A stretch of 25,944 bases of DNA from an uncultured Clostridium sp. (GCA_900555615.1 USMB01000025.1:1-25944), one strand, 5' to 3'; positions 1 to 8,375 are shown, numbered from the stretch's first letter. The notes: a model not told the origin generated them from the letters alone. Numbers and translations are program-made.

Positions 1-74
1 TAGAAAAAATATTTTCCAATTCACTATTTTTTTAAGCTACTTTTTCAGCAGCCTCTATAAAAGCTTCTATTTTT

Positions 75-3000
75 TTATTTTATATCACTATATTTTTTAT
101 ATTTTACATATACTATAAAGTTAATTATTGCAATTACTATCACTACAAATATTAAAATTATATTTTTTCCAGCTTTAGGAATTATCTTATCTATTACAGT
201 TTCGTCATTATTCAAATTGTTTCTATTGTCTTTTGTTTTCTCATCTAACTCATCTTTATCATCTTTTATATCTGTTTTTCCTTCATCTATATTTTCTTTA
301 TTTTTTTCTGAATTTGCTGTCAATTCAATATTTTGAGCAGGCATTTTAAATGTATTTTTTATATCAGAATATGTTTCTGAGCCTGACCAATTCTTCCATT
401 TATATCCGTCTTTAACTTGTGCTTCTATTGCTACACTTTGTTCATAATAATAACTATCTGCCCCATTTACATTTTCTATTCCTTCATCTTTATTCAATAT
501 TACTTTATATTTATTTCTAGTATAATAATAATTTAGTATTGTAATTTCATCTTCCTCAATTGTTATCGTTTGCTTTTCTGGTTCAGTAAATCCTATATAT
601 TTTTTTACATCTGGAATTACTTGTGAATTTATCGTTCCTTGTAACTCTTCTTCATCTTTTAACGTATAATTAATATTATCTTTTTGATTTGCATTTCCAT
701 CAACATTTTGTTGCCAATGTTTCACTATATATTTATTAGCATTAATACTAAGTATCCATTGTGCATAATATGTCATATCTTGTGTAACTATCGTTTGCTC
801 TGTTATTCTAGTACCATCCACTTTTTCTGTATACCAACCCTTAAAAGTATATCCTGTTCTTGTTACTTCTGGTAAATTTCCTAATGCAGTTCCTTCTTTT
901 AATGTAATTTGACTATTTGGCTGTTCTCCGCCATTACTATCAAACGTTATTGTATATTCTCTTTCTATTTTGGTAGTTGTTGCTGTTAATTCAACATTTT
1001 GTGCTGGCATTCCAAATGTATTTTGCTTACTTTCAAGTGTTGCATTCCCAGTCCACCCTTTCCATTCATATCCATCTTTGACTTTAGCATCTATTGTTAC
1101 TTGTTGTTCATAATTATAAGTTCCTGCTCCACTTACACTTTCTATCCCTTCATCTTTATTCAATATTACTTTATATTGAATTGGTATCCATTGTGCATAA
1201 TATGTCACATCTTGGGTAACTATCGTTTGCTCTGTTATTCTAGTACCATCCACTTTTTCTGTATACCAACCCTTAAAAGTATATCCTGTTCTTGTTACTT
1301 CTGGTAAATTTCCTAATGCAGTTCCTTCTTTTAATGTAATTTGACTATTTGGCTGTTCTCCGCCATTACTATCAAACGTTATTGTATATTCTCTTTCTAT
1401 TTTGGTAGTTGTTGCTGTTAATTCAACATTTTGTGCTGGCATTCCAAATCCATTTTGCTTATTTTCAAGTGTTGCATTACCAATCCAACCTTTCCATTCA
1501 TATCCATCTTTAACTTGTGCATCTATTGTTACTTGTTGTTCATAATAATAAGTATCTGCTCCGCTTACACTTTCTATCCCTTCATCTTTATCTAAAACTA
1601 CATTATATTTATTTCTTTTATAATAATAATCTACTACTAGACTTCCATCTCCCAAAATTGATATCTTTCGCACATCAGGACTTGTAAATCCTGTATACTT
1701 TTTAATTCCAGGTATTACTATTTCATCTGTTGTTCCTTCTAATGTTTCTGTATCTTTTAAGGTATAATTAACATCATTTTTTATATCTGCATTTCCATCA
1801 ATATTTTGTTGCCAGTGTTTTACAACATATTTTGTATCTGTATTTGCTATCCATTGTGCATAATATGTTATATTTCCTCCTACATATGTTGATTCTGATA
1901 TTTTCACTCCTCCAATTTTTTGAGTATACCATCCAATAAATGTATACCCATCTCTAATTGCTATTGGCAAATTTCCTATCTGTGTTCCTATTTGTTTTAT
2001 CATTGTAACTTCTGTTGTTTGACCACCATTTGCATCAAAATTTATTATACAATTTTCATCATATTCTAACTCAGATGCAGAAACTAATTTTACTTCACTA
2101 ATTTGTAATTTTTTATTTGCTATTATTTTTATTGTTTTTATATGTTCATTAATTAAATTCTCAACTTGATATGGAATCTTTAGTTCATAACATGTACTAT
2201 TACCTAAATCTATATTTTTAATGATATATTCATCATTGATACATATATCAATGCTTGCATTATTAAATCCAAGATTACTTCCATTTCCATATAGCCATAC
2301 ACTAGATATATCTCTTCTTTTATCTAATGTTATATCTATTGTTCTTGTAGTTGCAATTTTAGTTGTTACAGTTTTTGCCAAGTAACTCATGCCATCTTTT
2401 AAATATGTATTTTCAGAGCTATTATCCACATTAACACTATATTGATTTCCATGTAATTGGTAATATGTAATTCCATTTATTTCTGTTCCAGATGGTATAG
2501 GCTGTTGTACTGTACTTGGTCCATCCACAAATAAGTTTCCTGATGCATCAAAACCTATCCTATCGATGCTTAACTTTCTTTTTGAAAACTTTGTAACATT
2601 TAATCCATTATATTTATTGCCACTTTCTGATACTTTTTCATAGTTGCCTGAATTAAATACTGCTACATGATGAACTGAATACATTTCATTATCAGCTGTT
2701 TTTAATATCATATTATGTCCTGGACCATATAAATATTTTGAACTATCAAATTCATATATATCATTTTTATATCGTGGCATTTCTCCATATATCATTGGAT
2801 TTAAAGTTGTTTTCTTCTCAAATCCAGACATTGGATTATTAGATATTGCATATCCAACAGAATAAGAATCATTCTTATATTCACCTGTAGAGTACATCAA
2901 ATAATATTTTCCATTGTTTTTAATACAAAATGGACCTTCGTTTATGTTTTTCTCCCAACTATTACTAACTTTTAACCCTAATCTTGTAGCTACCGTTCCT

Positions 3001-4859
3001 ACCTTATTAAAATTATCATTAGGATCTAATTCAATGCCCCAAATATCTTGATCTTCTTCTGATTTAAAATACATATAGCATTTTCCATCATCATCAAATA
3101 ATAAACTTCCATCAATATAACTATATTTTGCATCATGCTTATTTTTTAATGTTTCATCATTTTCAAGCCCTACATCTACTTTTTTTACAAATTTAAATCT
3201 ATCTTCCAAACTATCAGACTCTGCTAAATAAATAGCGCCATAACTTGCATCTTGTCCATATGGATAGCTTGTACCACTAGGCCAGTAAACTCCAGAGAAT
3301 ATCATATAATACTTATTGTTATATTTATAAACTTCTGGTGCCCAATAATATGTAATTTTCACATCTGAAGGAATTGTTGATTTATCTATCCAACCACTTC
3401 TTGTAACCCAGTCTTCTAAATTAGTTGAAGTATACCAAACTTCATTTGTTGCATATAAATAATATTTTCCATTTTCTTTTATTAAAAATGGATCTCCTGC
3501 ATCTTCAGGTAAACATTGAATACTTAAATTACTATATGAATCAAAACTTGTTCCAATCTCATTTATTACCTTTTTTCCCTCAAAATTATTTGCATATTTT
3601 CCATTTTCAATACTATTAGCCAAATTATTTGCACATTCTCTTCCTATCTGTGATAACGCTGCAGAATGAAAATGGATTGTATTATTGGTATTATCACATG
3701 TAACTTTTTTAGCTAATTCCAACGCATAGTAGCTTTTGGCTATAGAATTTGACTTTTTTTGAGCATTGATATCGTTATTATTTAAAGCGTATTCTAATTT
3801 ATTTCCAGCCTCATCTGTAAATTTTTTTCTGCTAAATGTATCAAGATTATAATTTGTCTCATCTGGTACGTAATGTTCATAACTGTATGATGAACCTAAA
3901 ATAATATCTTCATTCTGAGAAATTATATTTTCTTGAGTTTTATGAATTTGTTCAACTCCAATTGTTGCCCACCCATTTCCAACTGTAAATGATGTTTCAG
4001 CAATTGCTCCTAAAGAAATTCCTAAATCATTTTTAAAATTTTCTTTTACTTGTAAAAAATATTTTTGATAATTTTCTTTTATGGTTTTATCACTTTGATT
4101 ATCAGTATTGTCTCCAACATTATCTTCTCCCTGAAAAGAAATCCAATATTTTCCACCAATATTATATCCTTTTTGTTGTGCCAATTTAACTGCTGAGGTA
4201 AAATTTTCTTTTATAGCTTCATACATATAATCAGTAGTTCCATCAATTATATGATTAGAATCATCTTTAGGTAAAAAACACTCAATATTTGCTCCTCCAA
4301 CTGCCCCATTTACTGCAATCACTTTATGTCCTGTTCTTTCATAATAAGTTCTACAAAATTCTGGAATCATATTAACATTTTCTGTTGTCTGAATTGATAT
4401 ATGTGAAGATTTTCCATCAACATATTTTTCTAGTTTTCCTGTTGAAGGATTATATGTCAATCCATGCATCTTCTTATCATTATACTCATTATCATCTAAC
4501 CCATCTCCTAAAATACGAGTATCTTTAGTTATTTCAGAAAAACTATTACTTAGATATTTATATATGTATGCAGTTTCCTCTTCTAATGGTGTATTTACAG
4601 TACTTTCGTTTTTTGTTGTTCTTAAAATATCTATATCTATATCTGTATCTTTAGAAAATTTATATAAATCTTCACTATATCCATCTGGCATGCTTCCTTC
4701 TGTTGTTGAATAGCCTGCCATATTAGATTGCCCCCAAAATAATATTATGTCATATACATCACTATCACTTGCGTTTACATAACTATAATATGCAAAACTT
4801 CCTACAATTAATATAACAAATATTATTATAAATATATTTACAATTTTTTTATTTTTCAC
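75..4859 (-). CDS. Large cell-surface esterase/GH43-like glycosidase with InlB-type repeats
   Basis: A 1594-residue secreted, probably wall-anchored enzyme. Seen: an N-terminal hydrophobic signal segment (about 6-25). A SASA/CE6-type SGNH esterase domain follows (about 36-415), with Ser45 in GQSNMAG, an NGAVGGAN block at 184-191, FQGEDN at 242-247 and HFH at 396-398. A five-bladed-propeller GH43-like domain spans about 450-735; the expected acidic residues are Asp456 (GDPF), Asp583 (DGS) and Glu641 (NEGPF). A beta-sandwich-like stretch (about 820-930) comes next, then alternating repeat modules: three InlB/Flg_new-type (937-1003, 1158-1224, 1303-1369), two KYxVKHWQQN modules and three DKDEGIE modules. 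The C-terminus has IPKAG (1560-1564), a membrane helix (1567-1584) and a Lys-rich tail, like a sortase signal. The start is GTG, preceded by GAGGAG. Inferred role: removing acetyl groups and side-chain sugars from hemicellulose such as acetylated arabinoxylan at the cell surface. The substrate is not proven by sequence. Confidence 0.85.
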   Translation of the reverse strand: MKNKKIVNIFIIIFVILIVGSFAYYSYVNASDSDVYDIILFWGQSNMAGYSTTEGSMPDGYSEDLYKFSKDTDIDIDILRTTKNESTVNTPLEEETAYIYKYLSNSFSEITKDTRILGDGLDDNEYNDKKMHGLTYNPSTGKLEKYVDGKSSHISIQTTENVNMIPEFCRTYYERTGHKVIAVNGAVGGANIECFLPKDDSNHIIDGTTDYMYEAIKENFTSAVKLAQQKGYNIGGKYWISFQGEDNVGDNTDNQSDKTIKENYQKYFLQVKENFKNDLGISLGAIAETSFTVGNGWATIGVEQIHKTQENIISQNEDIILGSSYSYEHYVPDETNYNLDTFSRKKFTDEAGNKLEYALNNNDINAQKKSNSIAKSYYALELAKKVTCDNTNNTIHFHSAALSQIGRECANNLANSIENGKYANNFEGKKVINEIGTSFDSYSNLSIQCLPEDAGDPFLIKENGKYYLYATNEVWYTSTNLEDWVTRSGWIDKSTIPSDVKITYYWAPEVYKYNNKYYMIFSGVYWPSGTSYPYGQDASYGAIYLAESDSLEDRFKFVKKVDVGLENDETLKNKHDAKYSYIDGSLLFDDDGKCYMYFKSEEDQDIWGIELDPNDNFNKVGTVATRLGLKVSNSWEKNINEGPFCIKNNGKYYLMYSTGEYKNDSYSVGYAISNNPMSGFEKKTTLNPMIYGEMPRYKNDIYEFDSSKYLYGPGHNMILKTADNEMYSVHHVAVFNSGNYEKVSESGNKYNGLNVTKFSKRKLSIDRIGFDASGNLFVDGPSTVQQPIPSGTEINGITYYQLHGNQYSVNVDNSSENTYLKDGMSYLAKTVTTKIATTRTIDITLDKRRDISSVWLYGNGSNLGFNNASIDICINDEYIIKNIDLGNSTCYELKIPYQVENLINEHIKTIKIIANKKLQISEVKLVSASELEYDENCIINFDANGGQTTEVTMIKQIGTQIGNLPIAIRDGYTFIGWYTQKIGGVKISESTYVGGNITYYAQWIANTDTKYVVKHWQQNIDGNADIKNDVNYTLKDTETLEGTTDEIVIPGIKKYTGFTSPDVRKISILGDGSLVVDYYYKRNKYNVVLDKDEGIESVSGADTYYYEQQVTIDAQVKDGYEWKGWIGNATLENKQNGFGMPAQNVELTATTTKIEREYTITFDSNGGEQPNSQITLKEGTALGNLPEVTRTGYTFKGWYTEKVDGTRITEQTIVTQDVTYYAQWIPIQYKVILNKDEGIESVSGAGTYNYEQQVTIDAKVKDGYEWKGWTGNATLESKQNTFGMPAQNVELTATTTKIEREYTITFDSNGGEQPNSQITLKEGTALGNLPEVTRTGYTFKGWYTEKVDGTRITEQTIVTQDMTYYAQWILSINANKYIVKHWQQNVDGNANQKDNINYTLKDEEELQGTINSQVIPDVKKYIGFTEPEKQTITIEEDEITILNYYYTRNKYKVILNKDEGIENVNGADSYYYEQSVAIEAQVKDGYKWKNWSGSETYSDIKNTFKMPAQNIELTANSEKNKENIDEGKTDIKDDKDELDEKTKDNRNNLNNDETVIDKIIPKAGKNIILIFVVIVIAIINFIVYVKYKKYSDIK
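752..1615 (-). repeat. Tandem duplication of a 432-bp repeat module
   Basis: Two adjacent copies (752-1183 and 1184-1615) lie in the 3' part of the large surface-protein gene. Each encodes one DKDEGIE module plus one InlB-type module (144 codons). By eye, 784-1017 and 1216-1449 are identical over 234 bp, while the remainder has diverged. The in-frame length and the high identity point to a recent duplication or gene conversion. Confidence 0.9.
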
Positions 4860-4888
4860 TGCACATCTCTCCTCATTCTCTTAATTTT

Positions 4889-4917
4889 ATTATATATTTT
4901 TAGTACAGTCTTTTCAA
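4889..4917 (-). promoter_or_regulatory. SigmaA-type promoter of the surface-protein gene
   Basis: On the minus strand TTGAAA (4917-4912) is followed after 17 bp by TATAAT (4894-4889), about 30 bp upstream of the GTG start. Confidence 0.75.
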
Positions 4918-4952
4918 CTAAAAATCCAAATGTCACACACATGTAATATTTT

Positions 4953-4977
4953 TGTAATGTTGTTGTAACATTTTACA
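4953..4977. promoter_or_regulatory. Imperfect palindrome between divergent promoters
   Basis: TGTAA (4953-4957) and TTACA (4973-4977) enclose AATGTT/AACATT arms around a GTTGT centre. It lies upstream of both divergent -35 boxes, so it could be an operator shared by the surface-protein gene and the small membrane-protein gene. No known regulator site was recognised. Confidence 0.35.
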
Positions 4978-4993
4978 ATTTTTTTACCAAAAT

Positions 4994-5022
4994 TTGCATT
5001 TGTACAAAAACTATGTTATAAT
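4994..5022 (+). promoter_or_regulatory. Extended -10 promoter of the 112-aa gene
   Basis: TTGCAT (4994-4999), a 17-bp spacer, and TATAAT (5017-5022) preceded by TG at 5014-5015. The start codon follows 57 bp after the -10 box. Confidence 0.8.
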
Positions 5023-5078
5023 AAAATGTGTGAACAAAATTAGAATTATAGAAAAAGATAAAAGAGGTGTAAAATTAT

Positions 5079-5417
5079 ATGACACTAATGGTAATAATAT
5101 ATATATTAATTTTTATAATATTCGCATTAGCAGCATATGCAGTAATGCAGATTAAATTAGCTGGAATTAACGTAAAAGACTTTTGGAGCTTCATTGAAGC
5201 TAATCAAATTTTAGATAAACTATATGAATTTTCTAAAAAATATAAAACACTTTCACCACAACAGCAAGTTGTTTATTTAATGGAAGCAGAAAAAGTATTT
5301 ACAGCATTTGATAAAATTCCAGATATTATTTGGGAAGATGAATTCAAAAAATATGATGAAGTATTAAAAAAATATAATGAGATAAAAGTTAATAGATGGA
5401 TGTCTTCTTCTAATTAA
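5079..5417 (+). CDS. Small membrane-anchored protein of unknown function
   Basis: 112 residues; family not recognised. An N-terminal hydrophobic helix (about 4-25) has few charges before it and is followed by a soluble, Lys/Glu-rich, mostly helical-looking domain (about 30-112), so it probably sits as a single-pass membrane protein. GAGGTG lies about 10 bases before the ATG, and a good extended -10 promoter is upstream. It is the only plus-strand gene in the first 10 kb and forms a single-gene unit. Its 3' end and that of clpC share one hairpin. Nothing in the neighbours assigns a function. Confidence 0.75.
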   Translation: MTLMVIIYILIFIIFALAAYAVMQIKLAGINVKDFWSFIEANQILDKLYEFSKKYKTLSPQQQVVYLMEAEKVFTAFDKIPDIIWEDEFKKYDEVLKKYNEIKVNRWMSSSN

Positions 5418-5435
5418 TGACGAAGACACCCATCT
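5394..5435. terminator. Shared bidirectional terminator of the 112-aa gene and clpC
   Basis: AGATGG-A-TGTCTTC (5394-5407) pairs with GAAGACA-C-CCATCT (5422-5435): 13 bp with one mismatch and a 14-nt loop. The left arm lies inside the 3' coding end of the 112-aa gene. An AT/T-rich tract follows on the plus side (ATTATATTTTT) and a weaker one on the minus side. Confidence 0.75.
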
Positions 5436-5436
5436 A

Positions 5437-7839
5437 TTATATTTTTAAGATCCATTTTTTATTTTTCTTTAAATTTCCAGATAAAATTTCTTCTGAAATT
5501 CTATCCTCAACTAGATTTTGAATAGTTCTTCTTAATGGTCTTGCTCCAAAATTATTATCATAGCCTTGCTTCAATATTGCTTTTACAACCCCATCATCTA
5601 TTTCCACTATATATTTTTGATTCTTTAATCTTTCTTCAACTTGTTTCAACATAATATTAGTTATCTGTTTTATATCTTCTTCACTTAATTTATGGAATAC
5701 TATTATTTCATCTATCCTATTTATAAACTCTGGTCTCAATTCTTTTTTTAATTCTTTTATAACCTCTTTTTTAATATCTTCATATTCTTTTTCATTTTCC
5801 ACATTTCCAAATCCAAGAGATTTCTTCTCAGTAATGTATCTTGCTCCTAAATTCGAAGTCATAATTATAATTGTATTCTTAAAGTTAACTTCTCTTCCTT
5901 GCGAATCTGTCAATCTTCCATCCTCTAAAATCTGTAACAACAAATTCATAACATCTGGATGTGCTTTTTCTATTTCATCAAATAAAATAACCGAATATGG
6001 TTTTCTTCTTACCTTTTCTGTTAATTGCCCTCCATTGTCATAACCTATATAGCCTGGAGGTGAACCTATTAATTTGGAAACCGAATGTGCTTCCATATAT
6101 TCAGACATATCTAGTCTTATCATAGAATTCTCGTTATCAAACAATATCTCTGCCAATGCCTTAGAAAGCTCTGTTTTTCCAACTCCAGTTGGTCCTAAAA
6201 ATAGAAACGAACCTATTGGTCTTTTTGGATCTTTTAATCCAACTCTTCCTCTTCTAATTGCCTTTGCCACAACTTGTACTGCTTCATTTTGTCCAACAAT
6301 TCTTTTTTGCAACATTTCTTCTAAATGTTTTAACTTTTGATTTTCATTTTCTGTTAATTTTTGAATTGGAATCCCTGTCCACTTTGAAATTATTTCTGCT
6401 ATGTTTTCTTCTCCAATTTCTGTAATATCCTTATTTTTAATTTTTTTCCACTTATTCATTTCTGTATTCAATTCTTCTCTTGCTTCTTTTTCTTTATCTC
6501 TAAGATTAGCAGCTCTTTCAAAATCTTGATTATAAATAGCTTCTTCTTTCTCATTCATTATAATATCTATTTTTTCTCCCATAACTTTTATTGTATCAGG
6601 CTCTGTAAACAAATTAATTCTAACTTGTGAAGCAGCTTCATCAATTAAATCTATTGCTTTATCTGGTAAAAATCTATCTGTTATATATCTAACAGATAAT
6701 GTAACTGCTGAATTAATAGCTTCATCTGTTATTTTTACATTATGATGCGCTTCATATTTATCTCTAATTCCTTTTATTATTTCTATTGTTTCCGCCTCTG
6801 TTGGCTCTCCTACATCAACAGGGCTAAATCTTCTTTCTAATGCAGAATCTTTTTCTATATATTTTCTATATTCCTCTATTGTTGTTGCACCTATTAATTG
6901 TATTTCCCCTCTTGCCAATAATGGTTTTAATATATTTGCTGCATCAATAGCTCCCTCAGCTGCTCCAGCTCCAACTATTGTATGTATTTCATCAATAAAT
7001 AGAATAACATCTCCAACTTTCTTTACCTCATTTAGAACTTTCTTTATTCTTTCTTCAAAATCTCCTCTATATTTTGCTCCAGCTACCATTCCTGAAATAT
7101 CTATACTTACAATTCGTTTATCTTTTAAATTTTCAGGAACTTCACCACTCACAATTCTTTCTGCCAATCCCTCAACAATTGCTGTTTTTCCAACTCCAGG
7201 TTCACCAATCAAACATGGATTATTTTTCGTTCTTCTTGATAAAATCTGAATAATTCTTTCTATTTCATCTTCTCTTCCGATTATATTATCAAATTTTCCA
7301 TCTTCAGCTTGAACTGTAATATCTTCTCCAAACTGATTTAAAACTGTTGTAGCAGAATAGCTTCCTCTTACCTTATTAATATCTCTTTTTATTTCTTGAT
7401 CAGACTCTTCTTCATTTATTACCTTGGTAATTTCACTATAAATTTTGGGAACTTCTACATTTAATTCAACAATGACTCTTACAGCCACACAATCTTCTTC
7501 CTTTAAAATCGCTAATAATAAATGTTCTGTTCCTATATAATTATATCCTATTCTCTTTGCCTCTAAAAAAGCATTTTCTAACACTCTTTTAGTTCTTGGA
7601 GTAAAACCTAGTGTTTCTTTTATTTCTCTTCCTACACCTAATAATTCTTCTATTTTAACTCTTACTTTTTCATCAGTAATCCCCTTATTATTCAATACCT
7701 TAGCAGCAATGCCTTCTCCTTCTTTAACCAATCCATATAAAATATGTTCAGTTCCAATATAATTATGTCCTAACTCTATTGAAATATCATTAGCAATCTC
7801 TATAACTTTTTTAGCTTTATTAGTAAATTTATAAACCAT
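5437..7839 (-). CDS. clpC: ATP-dependent Clp protease ATP-binding subunit ClpC
   Basis: 800 residues, the usual ClpC length. It is a hexameric AAA+ unfoldase that feeds proteins to ClpP in the cytoplasm for stress and developmental proteolysis. Seen in order: a double Clp-N repeat (about 1-145, with two IGTEH motifs); AAA-1 with Walker A GEPGVGKT (212-219) and Walker B ILFIDE (279-284); a UVR-type middle motif (about 427-458); AAA-2 with Walker A GPTGVGKT (549-556); and the C-terminal D2-small domain. The UVR motif separates it from ClpB and ClpE. Its SD sequence AAAGGAG lies inside the end of the upstream 61-aa gene, so the two are translationally coupled. The usual ctsR-mcsA-mcsB partners are absent from this locus, and no clear promoter was found directly upstream. 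Confidence 0.97.
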   Translation of the reverse strand: MVYKFTNKAKKVIEIANDISIELGHNYIGTEHILYGLVKEGEGIAAKVLNNKGITDEKVRVKIEELLGVGREIKETLGFTPRTKRVLENAFLEAKRIGYNYIGTEHLLLAILKEEDCVAVRVIVELNVEVPKIYSEITKVINEEESDQEIKRDINKVRGSYSATTVLNQFGEDITVQAEDGKFDNIIGREDEIERIIQILSRRTKNNPCLIGEPGVGKTAIVEGLAERIVSGEVPENLKDKRIVSIDISGMVAGAKYRGDFEERIKKVLNEVKKVGDVILFIDEIHTIVGAGAAEGAIDAANILKPLLARGEIQLIGATTIEEYRKYIEKDSALERRFSPVDVGEPTEAETIEIIKGIRDKYEAHHNVKITDEAINSAVTLSVRYITDRFLPDKAIDLIDEAASQVRINLFTEPDTIKVMGEKIDIIMNEKEEAIYNQDFERAANLRDKEKEAREELNTEMNKWKKIKNKDITEIGEENIAEIISKWTGIPIQKLTENENQKLKHLEEMLQKRIVGQNEAVQVVAKAIRRGRVGLKDPKRPIGSFLFLGPTGVGKTELSKALAEILFDNENSMIRLDMSEYMEAHSVSKLIGSPPGYIGYDNGGQLTEKVRRKPYSVILFDEIEKAHPDVMNLLLQILEDGRLTDSQGREVNFKNTIIIMTSNLGARYITEKKSLGFGNVENEKEYEDIKKEVIKELKKELRPEFINRIDEIIVFHKLSEEDIKQITNIMLKQVEERLKNQKYIVEIDDGVVKAILKQGYDNNFGARPLRRTIQNLVEDRISEEILSGNLKKNKKWILKI

Positions 7840-7840
7840 A

Positions 7841-8026
7841 CTACTTTATCTCCTTTGTGAAATTGGGGTCGGTCCTTTTTTTCGCATTTGTCATTTTCGC
7901 CATTTCTTCTGCCTTTGCTTTTTGGTCTTGCAATGGAATCCACGCAAAATATGAACATACAAATTCTCCATATTGAGTAACATCTTCTCCAACTCCTTGA
8001 TGAGTCTGTTTATGCTCTTTACTCAT
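7841..8026 (-). CDS. Small soluble protein upstream of clpC, unknown function
   Basis: 61 residues, Lys/Gln/Glu-rich, no membrane segment; family not recognised. The start was chosen as the ATG at 8026-8024, since AGGTG is six bases upstream; a longer in-frame GTG reading at 8035 would start inside the SD. Its stop lies one base from the clpC ATG, and its last codons carry the clpC SD, so it is a true operon partner of clpC. The position resembles that of adaptor or regulator genes in other clpC operons, but it does not resemble McsA, McsB or CtsR. Confidence 0.7.
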   Translation of the reverse strand: MSKEHKQTHQGVGEDVTQYGEFVCSYFAWIPLQDQKAKAEEMAKMTNAKKRTDPNFTKEIK

Positions 8027-8060
8027 AAAAAACACCTACCTTTCATATAAGGTATGTGCT
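8027..8060 (-). terminator. Terminator-like hairpin that contains the SD of the 61-aa gene
   Basis: Minus strand: CACATACCTT (8058-8049), a six-base loop, AAGGTAGGTG (8042-8033), then TTTTTT (8032-8027) directly before ATG. Nine of ten pairs match. It would end the spoVM transcript, but the AGGTG in its 3' arm is the SD of the next gene. A plus-strand T-run also follows the other arm. Confidence 0.7.
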
Positions 8061-8080
8061 TTTTTTCTTTTTTTATTCAA

Positions 8081-8155
8081 TTAATCTTTAATTCCAAATA
8101 ATAATTTCACTATCCTTCTTAAACATTTTGGAACTTTTTTTACTACTATAGTCAT
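8081..8155 (-). CDS. spoVM: Stage V sporulation protein M (SpoVM)
   Basis: 24 codons, below normal gene-calling limits. A perfect AAGGAGG SD lies eight bases before the ATG. The peptide is basic and amphipathic. From memory of the 26-aa Bacillus subtilis SpoVM, the same residues fall at the same numbers: Lys7, Pro9, Lys10, Leu12, Ile15, Val16 and Gly21, with the SpoVM-typical helix-breaking Pro9. In B. subtilis SpoVM inserts shallowly into the convex forespore membrane and anchors SpoIVA to start coat assembly. It follows the 48-aa hydrophobic gene by 15 bases, so the two are probably cotranscribed, and a terminator-like hairpin follows. This is the clearest sign that the host forms spores. 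Confidence 0.85.
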   Translation of the reverse strand: MTIVVKKVPKCLRRIVKLLFGIKD

Positions 8156-8170
8156 ATGTAAAACCTCCTT

Positions 8171-8317
8171 TTAACAGAGTAACCATAATATTCCTACTAA
8201 TATTACTATTACTCCGATTAAAAACAACCATCCCAACACTGGTAAAAATAATACTAGTAATATGCCTATTCCTAATCCTATTAAACATACTCCAAATGTC
8301 TTTTTTAAGATTTTCAT
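8171..8317 (-). CDS. Small hydrophobic membrane protein upstream of spoVM
   Basis: 48 residues, almost wholly hydrophobic after a short basic start (MKILKK). There are two candidate membrane spans (about 8-27 and 29-46) joined by a Pro-Val-Leu-Gly turn. The start was set at ATG 8317-8315 because GGAGG is eight bases upstream; an upstream in-frame ATG has no SD. The family was not recognised. Being directly ahead of spoVM, with the stop adjoining the spoVM SD, it may share its timing and act at the forespore membrane, which is an inference from position only. Confidence 0.75.
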   Translation of the reverse strand: MKILKKTFGVCLIGLGIGILLVLFLPVLGWLFLIGVIVILVGILWLLC

Positions 8318-8344
8318 TATGATTTCCTCCAAGATTTTTACTAT

Positions 8345-8373
8345 ATTATATTCTTGCATATAAATTATGTGAA
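8345..8373 (-). promoter_or_regulatory. Candidate promoter of the 48-aa gene and spoVM
   Basis: TTCACA (8373-8368), a 17-bp spacer, TATAAT (8350-8345). An overlapping AATATAAT with an upstream TCACATA also partly fits the SigE pattern (CATACAAT-type -10), which would suit a spoVM operon. The sequence alone does not decide between them. Confidence 0.5.
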
Positions 8374-8375
8374 TA

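Noticed and set aside
1..74. Possible terminator of the large surface-protein gene
   Set aside because: GCTGCT/AGTAGC can pair around GAAAA on the minus strand, but an A-run rather than a T-run follows. Nothing else could be supported in this edge.
684..1307. Two plus-strand open frames with an identical Cys/Ile-rich ending
   Set aside because: They are antisense shadows of the 432-bp duplication in the large surface-protein gene; no SD, and the composition is unlike a protein.
8088..8288. 66-codon minus-strand frame across spoVM and the 48-aa gene
   Set aside because: It is out of frame with both, has no SD, and overlaps two frames with good SD sequences.
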